A stretch of DNA of 64,000 nt, from contig JAJKFL010000012.1 in NCBI GenBank assembly GCA_021186555.1, forward strand, positions 2,207,244 through 2,271,243, written 5' to 3'. The notes under the pieces were generated by a model. It saw nothing but the letters and a program-made list of their open reading frames with translations. It did not search any database and was not told where the DNA came from. The stretch comes from Reticulitermes speratus (Eukaryota > Arthropoda > Insecta > Blattodea > Rhinotermitidae). This document shows, one piece after another, positions 1-11,904 of the stretch (its first letter is position 1; the number at the start of each line of letters is the position of its first letter). The position numbers were made by a program, and so were the translations under genes.

Positions 1-1721
1 CCTGTAATCAGAAATATGAAGTTTATTCCCCTTTTTTAAAAATTGACCTCACTATGGCACTGTCAGGAAAAACACCCGAACTGAGAGATTTGTTACAGAT
101 ATATGTTAGAGGAGATATTATAAATTGGGCACTTAATTTTAGTATCCTGGTAGAAACTTCATCGTAGCCATAAGAATTCTTTATCCTCAAAGAGTTAATA
201 ATTTTTTCTATTTCAGTAGTTGAGGTATACTGCCAATTAATATTTGGAACAGGCCATGATGAATTATCAGTCAAGTATTTAATTGAGTTTTGTACATTCT
301 CATGACTATTTTTACTACTGCTGATTAAGTTTGCAGTTGATAAAAAATATTTATTAAAAGTCTCAGCAATCAGGTATTAGTAATTACCTTATTATCAATT
401 TTTAAGGATTTACCCTGTTCTGCATTTATTATTCTCCAAGTTGCCTTCATTTTGTTTGTAGATTCCATTATCATTTTGTTATAATAAAATTTTTTAGCAG
501 CCTGAATTACTTTTAGACAGTATGTTACAATAACATTTACAGTGTTTTTATAACTTTTGTATCATTACTGTACCTATAGATCAACTTTTGTATCATTACT
601 GTACCTATAGATCAACTTTTGTATCATTACTGTACCTATAGATAAGTATAACTCCCTTTTTTTTACACAAGATCTGTATTCCTTTTGTTATCCATGGATT
701 GTAATTATAATTGCTGGTAATTTTTTTCTTGCAAAAATTAGAATTATATAATCTCAAATATGTGTTAAGAAAATTATTAAAGATAACATTAATATCATCA
801 TCTTCTCCGAAGACATCATCCCATCGTTCGAAACTTAATTGTGTTAGAAATTCTTCTATATTGGATTTATTAATAAATCTTATATAACTTGGTTCAATAT
901 TACTCATGGGTGTAGTGATGTCATTTAATATTAACAATTGAGCATCATGGTCCGATAGTCCATTGATGCATGGTTTAATGGTATAATTTCTTTTTTTATT
1001 TATAAATATATTATCTATCATAGAAACTGAGTTATTGGCTATTCTTGTAGGGAAATTTACAGCACCTAATAAATTGAAAGTAGCTAGTAAGAGTATCCAG
1101 CCGTTGCTTTTTACTGCAATTTTCAGGGTAATTTATGTTAACATCTCCACACATTATGAATTTTGTCTTATTATTATAAAACACATTCATTATATTTTCT
1201 AATTTATGCAAAAAATAATCAAAGTGTCCTGAAGGTGATCTATAAATGCCCAGTACAATAATAATTGAGTCCTTGATATTTAGCTTAACTGCACAGGTTT
1301 CAATGTCTTGTTCTTTACATTGATCTTGCAAATTGATATTGGTAAATTGTACGGAGGTATGAACATAAATACTTACGCCACCATTTTTTAAGATCTGTCT
1401 ACAGTATTTTGCACCTAATTTGTAATGGGTGATGGGTAAGAGATCTACTTCTGAATCTTTTAAATGATGTTCTGTTACACATAAGATGTGTGGTAGTTCT
1501 GGGATTACTGAATTTATAAGTTCATTTACTTTACCTTTTAGGCCTCCTAAATTTTGATGAAATACCCTAAGTGGGTCTCCCGTACCTACATTCACGAAAG
1601 AACCTTCATTCTTACTGCAATTATAACTCTCCCTCAGGCGTAAATCGTCAAATTTACTGCAGAAATTTTCAGATTTCTTTGAGTTTCCTTTAAATGGGGA
1701 ATCTACTGCAGACTTATCCAT
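1..1721 (-). mobile_element. Non-LTR retrotransposon (jockey-like LINE), endonuclease and start of RT
   Basis: Read on the minus strand, an ORF starting at 1721 encodes an APE-type endonuclease. Visible motifs are HQNLGGLKGK, a glutamate motif in CVTEHHLKDSEV, GGVSIYVH, GIYRSPSG and MCGDVNINY. The domain continues in another frame near 1021-605, where the closing SDH motif reads GLSDHDAQ and is followed by a linker. The first block of reverse transcriptase (KNSYGYDEVSTRIL, then SGVFPDSAIV) lies at 274-23 and runs off the left edge. At least one frameshift separates the blocks, so the copy is dead. Domain order is certain; the clade name is by resemblance only. Confidence 0.85.
553..645. repeat. 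31-bp tandem triplication inside the LINE
   Basis: Three near-identical 31-bp units begin at 553, 584 and 615. They lie between the endonuclease and RT blocks of the LINE. Because 31 is not a multiple of 3, the expansion breaks the frame. Confidence 0.85.
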
Positions 1722-4031
1722 AAAAAATCATTATACCTTGTTATTGGTGACTTTTTACGTCTGCAAGAAATTCGGCGAATACTTCTCTCTTTATCTACTG
1801 CATATGTTTGATTAACTTCATTTAGGTTTTAATTAATTTTTTTGACTGTGTGTAAAAAATTCATTAAGTCAGTAAAAATTTCCTCGGTGCTGCCCTGAAG
1901 TGTGATTTATTGTTTTGACATTCTAAAGTTATAGATGGCAAACTATTAAAAATCCGTAACTCAGAATAAAAGACCCCTTTTAAAAACTCAACAGATTTGA
2001 GACAGGCCAGTGTAATTGATTTTTACACCTTGTATTAATCATATGAATGGATGAGTTTGTTTGATAATTGTCCATGAGGATGAGGAAATAACACACTGAT
2101 GAACTCATTAAGTTACTTTAAATGAAGAGGTTATGCAGTCCAATGAAACTGGAACAGTATAATTAAGAATACATATTTTGTAGCGAGCGATCTTAGTCCA
2201 TTCATTCATTCATTCCATTTCCAGTATTATCACGACGCTCGCCCTGTTATGTCCAAAGTATTATTACTACGCCAACATTTTGAAAACCAACCCTAAATCC
2301 ACAAATTAGCTCACAAAAAACCAGAACTGCTGAGGTGACCGAGGCCAGGGGCATCTGTAACGGTCAACAATGCGACTGCTACAAAACCCGCTGGTTCATT
2401 AAGCAACTGACATAAGATCTGGTAAATTACCGTAATTTCCTATTTCCTATTCCTCTTCGAATATTTTACTAAACCACTGTTTTATTTTGTGTTGTTTGTA
2501 CCAGTCAAGAATGTCCCTCAATACAAACGCGACACACAACTGACAAATACACCACAACGCTGAAGAAAGCAACGTCAGCCGGCTGGATCATATGTCAAGG
2601 CACCGCTTGGCGCCCATGGTTCAAAGGTTGGATAACCTGCCTTCAACAAAGACAGGCCCTTGCTTCATGCGTTTAATGACTCATATGTAGTGTAACCCTT
2701 CTATATCTACGTCGGTAAATGGAGCAGACCTAAACATATTGTATCCGTTACCACGAAAATTAAACGAACTTGTTTTCAACATAAGAAATATTCCTTTTTG
2801 TGCTATCAGCTTTCATATCTGTAGGCCCGTTGCGAGCTCCGTCGCTCATGCGATATTTAATAAACAGTGCTGCATGGTAACAGTAAAATACGTAGTATAT
2901 CCTCAGTACAGAAATTGTGAGCCTGATATTACCTGTATTGAATATCGGCTTTGCACTTTAAAGCAGTATTAATTTGCTTTCAACCAACCTAACCCGAGTG
3001 TAGGGATTATTCCTTACAATAAAAAAGATATCCTTTTAGTAACTAATAAAAGTGAAAAAAAAATTCCATATATTCCTAATTCCAGGTCAACAGCATACAC
3101 AGAGCTCCTGACAACTAAGGTGACTCTCAGAAGTTTTATCAATACATGAGTACAACAGACACGCTTAACATAACCCTTCTGATACAAGCAATTCATTAAG
3201 ATACATTTCAAATTCTGTTTCATACATTATCAGGCTTTAAGAACAGATTATTCCAACTTAAGCCACTGGCTGAACATTTTGTATCATAAATAAACACAGG
3301 AAAATACCACAGATATAAGCCATTGTTATGTACAGCAACACAACAAAAGTACATATGAATGTAAAACTGATCCCACCATGCCCTTCTCAGTTCTTGGAAC
3401 ATTAGATGTAAATACCACCTATAGGAAAGTTGAAGTTATGCACCACTGTACGAAATCTAAATCACCTCAGGGGGAATTTGTGCATCCCTGTTTTTAATCA
3501 TAACAATAGATTTTTATATGCTAAGAACTTTCATTCTTCAATTTTTAACATTAATCACATTGTGTTATCAATCAATCAATCAGTCTATTTACATTCCATT
3601 GATCCTTACATGGTTAGAAGTAAAATAACCAGTGGATATAGAAATTGTCACAGATAACAAAACAAGTCACATGCACTACATAGTTACTGATTATACATAA
3701 TCCATTTCAACAAACACAAATCACACACATGTACAAAATATCCAAGACAAGTCATAATTGTTAAATCACTAAGAAGCCGCATCAAGACCAATGGTCTCGG
3801 AAACAGTACAAAAATAACAGAACAGGTCATAGATGCCTGAATACATAACACACAGAAGGACACAGATACATAACAAATTTGGTGATAGCAATTAACATTA
3901 ATTTTATGTACATCATGTAACAGCAGTCTGTATATTATATTTAAAATGAATAAAACTATTGTAATAAATATTCTATGATGTGATTATTATGTATATGAGC
4001 TGTAGCAAATAATATCATTACAAAAGGTTAC
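1722..4031. other. Intergenic stretch, no gene recognised
   Basis: No ORF here resembles a known family. The part nearest 4031 is AT-rich and is probably the 3' untranslated region of the adjacent LINE, whose 3' end points to lower coordinates. A short run of 4-bp repeats occurs near 3570-3582 and an ATTC run near 2201-2216. The segment around 2500-2700 is richer in CpG than its surroundings, but I could not tie it to a promoter. Confidence 0.4.
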
Positions 4032-4972
4032 TTAGTAAACGATTAAAAACCCATGATCATTAATTAAATTTACAGTTAAAATATTGATCCAAGGAATAAA
4101 ACGAATTGGAAAGAAGAAATTTTTTAGTGCCGGTTTAAATAGTTTCACTTCATTACTCAAGCTTTTTATGCTAGGTGGGAGATGATTAAAAGCTCTAATA
4201 TCAAAGTAGTAGGGTCCTCTTTGAAAAACTGTCAGACGTGATGTTGGAAGGTGCAAATTCGTGCTATGTCTAGTATTGAAGCTATGAATCTCGTGGTTTG
4301 ATTTGTACTGATCTTTATTATTTACGACAAATAGTATTAACGAAAATATATATTGTGAATACATGGGCAAAATTTTTAAATAGTTCCCTACAAGAGTCTC
4401 TAGTTTTTGCATTCATAATAACTCTGATTATACGCTTTTGTATCCTGAAGATATTAATACTGTAGGGCGAATTACCCCAGAAAATTATACCGTATGCTAT
4501 GATGCAATGCACATAGGAGAAATAAATCATCTTTAGAGTTTCTTGTGACATAAAACCTTTTACAGTCCTAACTGCATAACAGGCTGAACTCAGTTTAGTT
4601 ATTAATTGGTCAATGTGAGATTTCCACGATAATGTTTCATCAATGTGTAAACCAAGAAACTTAGTATTTGACGTGTTAGTAATATGCTTGTTTCCACAGC
4701 ATATACTTATATTGGTTTCCAAACTTATTTTTTTGAAATTTTAAGATAACAAATTGTTTTGAACCATTCATTTATGGCTACAAATTGTTTGTTCATGTTA
4801 ATTTCAAGATCCTGAAGGCTAGGATTAGGTATTATAACACTAGTGTCGTCGGCATATAAGATGATTTTAGCGTTATTAGTTATTACTTCAGGCAAATCAT
4901 TGACATACAAAAGGAAGAAAAGCGGACCAAGGATTGAGCCGTGCGGAACACCATGCTTGATGATAATATTAA
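4032..4972 (-). mobile_element. 5'-truncated jockey-like LINE, RT core to C terminus
   Basis: Minus-strand reading gives RT motifs in the right order. HGVPHGSILGPLFF is near 4960-4910 and the catalytic YADDTSV near 4850. Then come the thumb-like segment KFLGLHIDETLSWKSHI and the C-terminal block GPYYFDIRAFNHLPPSIKSL near 4200. The frame is split into at least three ORFs. The homology begins abruptly near 4972, as expected for 5' truncation. The C-terminal block resembles the one at the right end of the window (63761-64000). Confidence 0.85.
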
Positions 4973-5264
4973 TTTCACATCACATTGCTTGCATGCCTAA
5001 TGATGGTGTGGATGAACTGAAATGCACAATGTTATGTAATATGTTACGGAAGAATATATCGTAAAGTGACTGAAACATAAAATAAATTGCACAGGTCAAT
5101 TAGTTATGACAGACCTGTAAGTAAATTTACTCAACAACACACTCTGCATGCAGTGTATCTGTGTAACCAATCAATTCTGACAGACTTGTCCACAGTACCA
5201 AACATTTTAGCTACCAAAGGTTTCAAGTGTGTTATTCAATGACACTGTCCACTACTAAGATTAT

Positions 5265-5482
5265 ATAATTCGGTGATAGATCAATGAAAGAATGTGGACC
5301 ATTGGTGGAATGATACTGACAGACAAAAAGTGAAGTACTTGAGGAAAACCTATTCAGTTTCATTTTGTCCATCACAAATCCCATATTGACTGGCCTAGGA
5401 TTGAACCTATGCCTCTGCAGTGAAAAGTTGGTGACTAGCCGCCTACACATTATAGCTGTCAAAAATTCTTCCACAATGCCTA
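5265..5482 (-). mobile_element. tRNA-derived SINE, minus strand
   Basis: On the minus strand a tRNA-like head ends in a B box reading GGTTCAATCC near 5397. It is followed by a body that also occurs next to the tRNA-like head at 47540-47745; the shared stretch includes GGTGGAATGAT on the plus strand. Two copies with the same head-body order make a SINE family likely. The ends are approximate and no target-site duplication was found. Confidence 0.5.
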
Positions 5483-6224
5483 ACTGACAGTACGAGACTG
5501 ATCAATGTGGATGCCCTATTAACTATTGCAAACTTAAATATTTGTAACACCCACAAATAATGCATGTAAACAATTAATACAAAAAGCAACTGGGACAAAA
5601 AGAAATAAGATGGTTACAAAACATTCAGTATTTTGAATTTCAGCTCTGAACTCAAACAAAGACTGCTGTGTCCAGTGAAAAGTGAGACATAAGATATCAA
5701 CTGTTTGGTATGACCATCTGGCAATATGTGACAGGGTGAATGCAGGGGCCATAGATCAATATAGATCATCAGTAGGCCAGCTAGGTACAGCAAAGTTGCA
5801 TTCACAACTAAATAACTTACTTTGACTGCAACATGTTTCAACTCAACTACCACATAAATAATCACAAGAAATACCTCCAGTGTTTACTTCATAGAGATAT
5901 TCATGGTTCCATTCAAGCAAGACACACCAGAGATGCATAAAATAATTTAGTTGTGAATGTAACTCTGATGTACTAAGTTGGCATAATACTGATTAATGTC
6001 TGCATACAAGGATAAATAAAATTATTTTAAGGTAGGACAGTACACTACATTACATCATTTATTTACAGTTTATTCAATTGTCTCACACTATACAGTGTCA
6101 AATGCTAGAATGATTAATATATATTGGAATTGAAATGGTATAAGGAACGGTTTGCAGTCTGATCTGAGGTATTATTCTGACATCTGCCAGCTACATACTG
6201 AAAAAAAATCATTGAAACTCAAAG
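5483..6224. other. Intergenic, nothing recognised
   Basis: Only short, overlapping, unconserved ORFs are present. The direct copy of the target site used by the next element ends this stretch at 6225-6236. Confidence 0.4.
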
Positions 6225-6235
6225 GACAGCTAGGG

Positions 6236-6448
6236 TTAAATTAAGTTATAAACCAACCGATGCACACTAAAACCACTTTTTAAGTAGCTTTATTATAAAA
6301 TTGTTAAAATTGTACCCCCACAATAAACCCCCCCTGACGATGATCCTAGGATCGAAACACGTGTAGGGGTACAATTTTAACAATTTTATAATAAAGCTAC
6401 TTAAAAAGTGGTTTTAGTGTGCATCGGTTGGTTTATAACTTAATTTAA
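6236..6448. repeat. Perfect 83-bp inverted repeat, 47-bp spacer
   Basis: Comparing 6236-6318 base by base with the reverse complement of 6366-6448 gives 83 matches out of 83. The spacer 6319-6365 holds the hammerhead core. As RNA, the arms would extend helix I of the ribozyme into a very long stem. Confidence 0.95.
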
Positions 6449-6487
6449 TATGATGAAGATGCACGGTGTCAACAGTGTGAAATTTAT
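6237..6487 (+). mobile_element. Short Penelope-like (PLE-derived) palindromic insertion with hammerhead motif
   Basis: A 251-bp insertion lies between direct copies of GACAGCTAGGGT at 6225-6236 and 6488-6499, a 12-bp target-site duplication. It consists of a perfect inverted repeat (arms 6236-6318 and 6366-6448) with a hammerhead-like core in the 47-bp spacer, then a short tail. The tail has an ATG whose frame reads MHGVNSVKF, resembling the ORF start of the PLE pieces at 23604 (MHGDYRIK) and 41935 (MHGELRLK). There is no RT, so it cannot move by itself. Assignment to PLEs is inferred from the hammerhead motif, known in that class, and the shared MHG start. Confidence 0.7.
6326..6372 (+). ncRNA. 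Hammerhead-ribozyme-like motif (type I layout)
   Basis: The core CTGACGA at 6334-6340 fits CUGANGA. A palindromic helix II follows (GATC, loop CTAG, GATC), then GAAA at 6354-6357. Helix III is the self-complementary ACACGTGT at 6357-6364, and the cleavage triplet is GTA (6363-6365). Helix I pairs the C tract before the core with GGGG after the cleavage site. All invariant core bases are present. Activity is not demonstrated. Confidence 0.7.
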
Positions 6488-6719
6488 GACAGCTAGGGTG
6501 TTTACCAAGATTTCAACTGGGGACTTATGCAGAAACAAATCTGCTTCAGCAAACTTCTCTGATTGTGTGCAGTATCTGCCCCCAGGAAAAACATAGAGGA
6601 AATATCAGTCAGTACTTCATCTCAAAAAAAAAAAGCTGAAAACTATCAAATAAAGACAACAATACTAACCATTACAACATTACGTTTAATACCCAAGTTA
6701 TCTAGGATGTTATACAACA

Positions 6720-6794
6720 TCAACAAATGAAGTTGCTATCCTTTCGAAGCTTGGTAGTGCCTTGATATTCTGGGTCATGCAGTCCAACTAGGGC
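6720..6794 (-). other. Possible short terminal coding exon
   Basis: On the minus strand a good acceptor (AATATTTCAG) precedes 24 open codons, beginning ALVGLHDPEYQG, and a TGA at 6720-6722. The composition looks protein-like, but I recognise no family and found no partner exon. It could equally be chance. Confidence 0.2.
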
Positions 6795-6825
6795 CTGAAA
6801 TATTGAAATTTTATGTTTAGTTCAG

Positions 6826-7110
6826 GGGCGGTGGTGCAGTTGGTTGAGGCACTGCACTATAAGATGGAAGGTCGCGGGTTCGATTCACGATTGTGTCATT
6901 GGAATTTTTCGACATGATCCTTTCGGTCGCACTATGGCCCTGGGGTCAACTCAGCCTCTAACAGAAATGAATACCAGACATATTCCCTAGGGGGGGGGGG
7001 GAGGTTAAGTCGGCCGGTGCGTAGGGCTGACAACGTTACCAACTTCATGTGCCGATTGTCTGGAAATCTGAACCTCCTGGAACCCTACAGGCCTGTCCAG
7101 ACCTATAAAG
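6826..7110 (+). mobile_element. tRNA-derived SINE, plus strand
   Basis: The head has an A box-like GGTGCAGTTGG near 6834 and a B box GGGTTCGATTCAC near 6876, in the spacing of an internal Pol III promoter. A body follows with a 12-G run near 6990-7001. The end near 7110 is approximate. Confidence 0.6.
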
Positions 7111-7234
7111 AAATTGCTTAGCTTTTTATATTCAGTTCATGAATGTACATCACAGTTCAAGCAGGTATGTGAGACTCTAAACTATTTCCAGCTGCATGAC
7201 GGCGTCGGTGATACACCAGGTGCGAAGAACGAGC

Positions 7235-8371
7235 GAAACTTCTACAACAAGTTCACATGTGAAAGGTTTCACTCTCGAGTGCGTGCGTTCGTGAGAAAAG
7301 AGATTCTCTCTCCTTGAAAATTCCTCATTGCATAAATCTCATCTGTAGGGCTTTTCACCAGTATCAACAAGTTCTCTGCCGTCTGAGATAGTAATACCAT
7401 AAACATCACACGGGAATTTTGCAACTAAAACGTAGGTGTTATATGGTGTCCACTCCATGAAAGAGATTTGTAACATATATATAACATGAAAACGGTTTCT
7501 CACCAGAATAGCGATCTCTTATGACCCACTAGACTACTACTATCTCCAAATCCTTTACCACACATATCACACTTATACGGCCTGTCTCCGGTATGAAACC
7601 GATTATGTTTAACCAACGGCCCAGATTCAGCGAAACCCCTATTGCAAATACTACATATGAATGGTTTATCTCCAATATGTATTCGACGGTGGTTTACAAG
7701 TTTCCAGAACGCGTAAAAGCCTTATTACACTTAACACATGTGACGGGTCTCTCTCCAGTATGAGTACGCAGATGTTGAACTAACTACTACCAATAGAGAA
7801 AGCTTTACCACACATTTCACAGACGAAAGGTTTCTCACCTGTGTGTATCTGCCTATGAATATCATGCGTGCCATTGGCTGCAAACCTTTTATTACACATT
7901 TCACGTTTGAATGGTTTGTCACCAGTATGTATAGAACAATGTGCTACAAGCTCACCGGGTGCCTTGAAACTTATACCACAAATGTCACATTTTAACACTT
8001 TTTTCCCCTGTATGTGTACGATTATGAGTAAGCAGATGATTTCTATATAAATAGCCTTTACCACACATCTCACATTTGAATGGATTTTCTCTAGCATAAG
8101 TATACATTTTTGCAATCTGTGTAGTACTGTATTTGGCACATTCTTTTTCACTGTCTATGAATTTGTTCTTCTCAGTATGTTTTCCTTTCAATGATTCACT
8201 AAAGACATCACGTTTGGTTACATCCTCGTCTGCCGATGGTGATGAACTAGGCCTGTTTTTGTCTGCAAACTCAACCACACTGAAACATCGGAAGTTATGT
8301 ATAATAGACCATTTTATATACTTATCTGAAATTAAGTATAAGTTTCGTCTCTCACACTGAGGGAGTAACAC
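7235..8371 (-). pseudogene. Decayed C2H2 zinc-finger protein exon
   Basis: The minus strand encodes a run of C2H2 fingers. Clear modules include [70 protein letters not shown] and YKCDMCGKGFGDSSSLVGHK, with TGEKP-type linkers. About ten fingers can be traced, the last as HSRVKPFTCEL near 7260. An N-terminal acidic/basic linker lies at 8371-8100. The reading frame is broken at several places between 8000 and 7300, including in-frame stops. One finger (FKREMC) has lost its first cysteine. It was once a DNA-binding nuclear protein and is now most likely a pseudogene; poor sequence quality is the alternative. Confidence 0.8.
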
Positions 8372-8832
8372 AGACTGAGAATGTTAGAGAATTGGGTGCT
8401 GATAAGGAAATTTGGGCGTAAGAGGGACGGAGTAACAGAAGAGTGCAGAAGACTACATAACGACGAACATTAAGATCTGTACTCATCAACAAATATAATT
8501 CTGGTGATAAAATCAACAAGAATGAGGTGGGTGGTGCATGTAGCATGTATGGGGGAGGGGAGAGGTGCATACAAAATATTGGTGGGGAGACCAGAGGGAA
8601 AGACTCTACTTGGAAGACCTAAGCATAGATGGGAGTATTATATTAAAATGTATCTTCAAGAAGTGGGATGGGGAGGCATAGGCTGAATTGATTTGGCTCA
8701 GAACAGGGACAGGCGGTGGGCACTTGTGAATGTGGTAATGAACCTTTGGGTTCCATGAAATGCAGGAAATTTCTAGACCAGCTGAGGACCTGTTAGCTTC
8801 TCTGGAAGGACTCTGCTGAAGGAGTTTGTTAG
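8344..8832 (+). mobile_element. LINE 3' end (endonuclease-RT C-terminal tail)
   Basis: The decayed plus-strand reading contains the C-terminal tail of a common insect [39 protein letters not shown], then QNRDRWALV-like sequence and an untranslated tail. It is 5'-truncated and carries stops. Related copies in this window are at 22575 (-), 24640 (+), 25705 (-), 45657 (-) and 57140 (+). Confidence 0.75.
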
Positions 8833-8834
8833 TC

Positions 8835-8837
<3 letters not shown>

Positions 8838-8874
<37 letters not shown>
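8838..8874. repeat. (AT)n microsatellite
   Basis: An uninterrupted run of about 18 AT dinucleotides directly follows the LINE tail. Confidence 0.95.
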
Positions 8875-8876
<2 letters not shown>

Positions 8877-9771
8877 CGTACAAAGAATTTTGCTGCTTGG
8901 TTAATGTAAATAATTAAAAATGTTATTTTACCATTATCTACATAAAGTTCACATTTGAATACACATCATCTCGAATAATAGAGAATTATGATAAAAATGT
9001 TACTCTCGTTATATCTCCAATGCACACACAATATGTATCAGGCATTGCACTCACCATTCCACAAACACAGTTTCGTTCAGTTCTGCCTGCATTGTGCCAA
9101 CATCATGCTGCTCCTCACGCTACACAACACAAACAATGAGACTATAAAACTCTGTGGCAGTAGAAATTCCACAAAGTGAGACACAACCAGAAAATTAGCA
9201 TTACTATAAAAACATGATTCTACACAGCAAGTATGTTCATACCAAGCAACTAAACCTGACAATTATCAATGCTGGTTTATTGATTCACCAAATAATACAA
9301 CACTATAAATGATTGTATATTCAATTTTAAATGATCCATAACCGTGCACTGAACAGTTACACATGGTGACTAAGACTTATTCACCACAGTCTCCATATAT
9401 AACTGTATCTTCATTTATTCATCACACTCACTACGACATGTTTTAGGCAGTAATTGCGGCGATTGCTGTAGTTAACAATAAATAACCACTCTGGCATTCA
9501 TGTCAGTCTCTACACTCACGTGCATAAAATACTAACCTGCTTTAAATGAAACATTGCATAGAAATATTGATAAAAGCCATTTTCCTACATACGGCTAAGA
9601 TTCAGGAAGCCTTTATCCTTCCGATGACAACACAGAAAGTTCAAGAAAATAAAAACAGGTCATATTGAATGACAGAAATATCCAACATGGTATAATCACG
9701 GCAAATAACAAGGATTTATAATATAATATAATATAAGTGTATGACTGCGCTTGAAAAACGGTTACATAGAG
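8875..9771. other. Intergenic, nothing recognised
   Basis: AT-rich sequence with only short unconserved ORFs. A short TAATA-type run lies at 9716-9736. Confidence 0.4.
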
Positions 9772-10265
9772 CAGTGGTATTCAACCTCTTTTGGTTCACG
9801 TACCCCCCACATATAATTTCAACTTTGTACCCCCAAAGTTGTTGGTGCATAATTGAAGTTATACATAGTCTATGATCTACATCTAAAATAAGTTAAATAA
9901 ATTACATCCAAAATAATGTATTAAATAATAAGTTTTAATGAAAAAAAGGAGAATCAGGCTATTAAATAACAAATATATTATTGCCTATCATATAAAAATT
10001 AATAAAGGAACAAAGGTATTTTAGCAAAGAAAAATTATATGCTCTGTGTGGAATAAAATGAAACTAGCCGCCCAGATAAAATCGCATAAAGGAGAGAGAG
10101 AGAAAAAAAAATGGCGCTCCCAAATCGCGTGTCCTTACGTCCGGTCTCTTGTGGCTAACCCTTAACCTGGCCCTGATTATTCAGTGTTTATCATGAAATG
10201 ATATATATTCTTTTTTTAATTTATGTACCCCCAGGGGTACGCGTACCCCAGGATGATTACCACTG
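9772..10265. mobile_element. Non-autonomous DNA transposon with hAT-like ends
   Basis: The left end reads CAGTGGTATTCAACC and the right end, reverse-complemented, CAGTGGTAATCATCC. Each is followed inward by tracts ending in TACCCC. CAGTGGT-type ends are typical of hAT elements. There is no transposase ORF in the 494 bp. The 8 bp on each side match only partly, so the target duplication is decayed or absent. Confidence 0.6.
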
Positions 10266-10444
10266 ATCTAAGCTACTAAGGTGTCACATACTGTGGTAAA
10301 TTTGTAGAGAAAATAACGTGCTTTGTTAATCACAGTCCTGCGGGGCTACTAGTATGCTAGCCACTAGACCACTAGGGGCAGCCAGGGATAATTCTTATTG
10401 TACCACTACTTGTATTCTCTTTATGTAGCTGTATAGTGAGTTAA

Positions 10445-11872
10445 AGAAATGGAAATCTGCGCTCTTCCGTAGGCGCAGTGCTTCATTACGCTATAAGCAG
10501 ATGACAGCACAGTCGGAATGTAATGTCATTTCCTGTTGCAATTGCCCACGGATTAACATTCGCTGCAAATCTCATTCTCACTGCCGTTCCCCACGATCTC
10601 GTTCTATTCTGGACAGCGGAGAGGTGAGTGTGCATGGTTGAGGGGGGCTTAGTTGAAGGTCCCAAAACCCGGGTTTTTTTCATGTTAATAGAGTCAGAAG
10701 TATTATGAGCTGTTGGATGTTTGTAGACTTCATGTTATGAAACTATGCATCGTATTGAAAATAATTTCGATGGCGTATGAGTTTTCGTTGCATAATGTAT
10801 CAGTGTTTTATCACATGTTGAAGAACTTTATTGGTGGTTTCGTGATTAATTGCAGGTCTTATGTCTACAGTTAGCATCTTATTTTAAGGTTTTATTTTGA
10901 AGATTACCAGTTAAGTACGCATATCGAGTGACTCGTAATCAGTGACTACTATAAATATATGCACTCGGTAGCCTCCATTTTGTCACGTTATGGGTTAGAG
11001 TTTCCATGTTGTCCGTTACTGGTTTACTCAGTCAGATCAGTGTAATTTTGATTCGTCGGTGCAGGGGATTCAGAATTAATTTCTGTGTTCGTAATAACCA
11101 TCATGGTGCATAATTAAGGCGACTTTGTGGTGCACATAGAGTCGGAAATATTGGCGATAGATGCTTGTAGAACTCGGTTATACCGTTATTTAAAGATTTA
11201 AATTGTGGTGAATTGGGAGTGGTTTGCTGATTGAGATGGGTTAGTTTCAGGTTAGTGACTTTAAGATTTCACAATTAATTACAGAAGGAAGATTCATTTA
11301 TGCATTGTTGGCATTTTCTGTGAGAGGAAAAAATGTTTCTGACTGGAGTTTATTCGGCACTAATGCAGTTTAGGTCCACCACAGCAGGAAAATTTTCTAT
11401 AGGAAGGACGACAGAGTGAGTCTAGAAGGCTATGTGTGGTAGGGGGTATGGAAAGAGGAGGAGCACACTGGATGCACAGTGGTGGACCTAAACTGCATTA
11501 GTGCCGTTTATTCTATGTCCATGTTTGGAGACTAAACCTTTCTAATGTCATGGTACAGTGTGCAATGTAAAAAATTTGTCACCACAGAAGTTTCATACTT
11601 CTCATTGAATGTGTTTATTAGGATGCCTCTGTGGATGCTATAGTGATTGGTAACTGTTTGTTGACAGTGCTGGAAGTTGCAGTGTGACATGGGTGTCGTC
11701 AAATTAAGATGCCACAGCACGGAGCATAACAAAAGGCCGATACATGGGCTTCACATGCAGCACTCATCAAAACCTGTCCAATTTTGTGCCTGTTCTCCCC
11801 CTCTTATGGTCTACTAATTTTCCTTTTCTTGCACACTCCACCAATTTCTCTTTTCAGAATAAGTGCTTGTTT

Positions 11873-11904
<32 letters not shown>

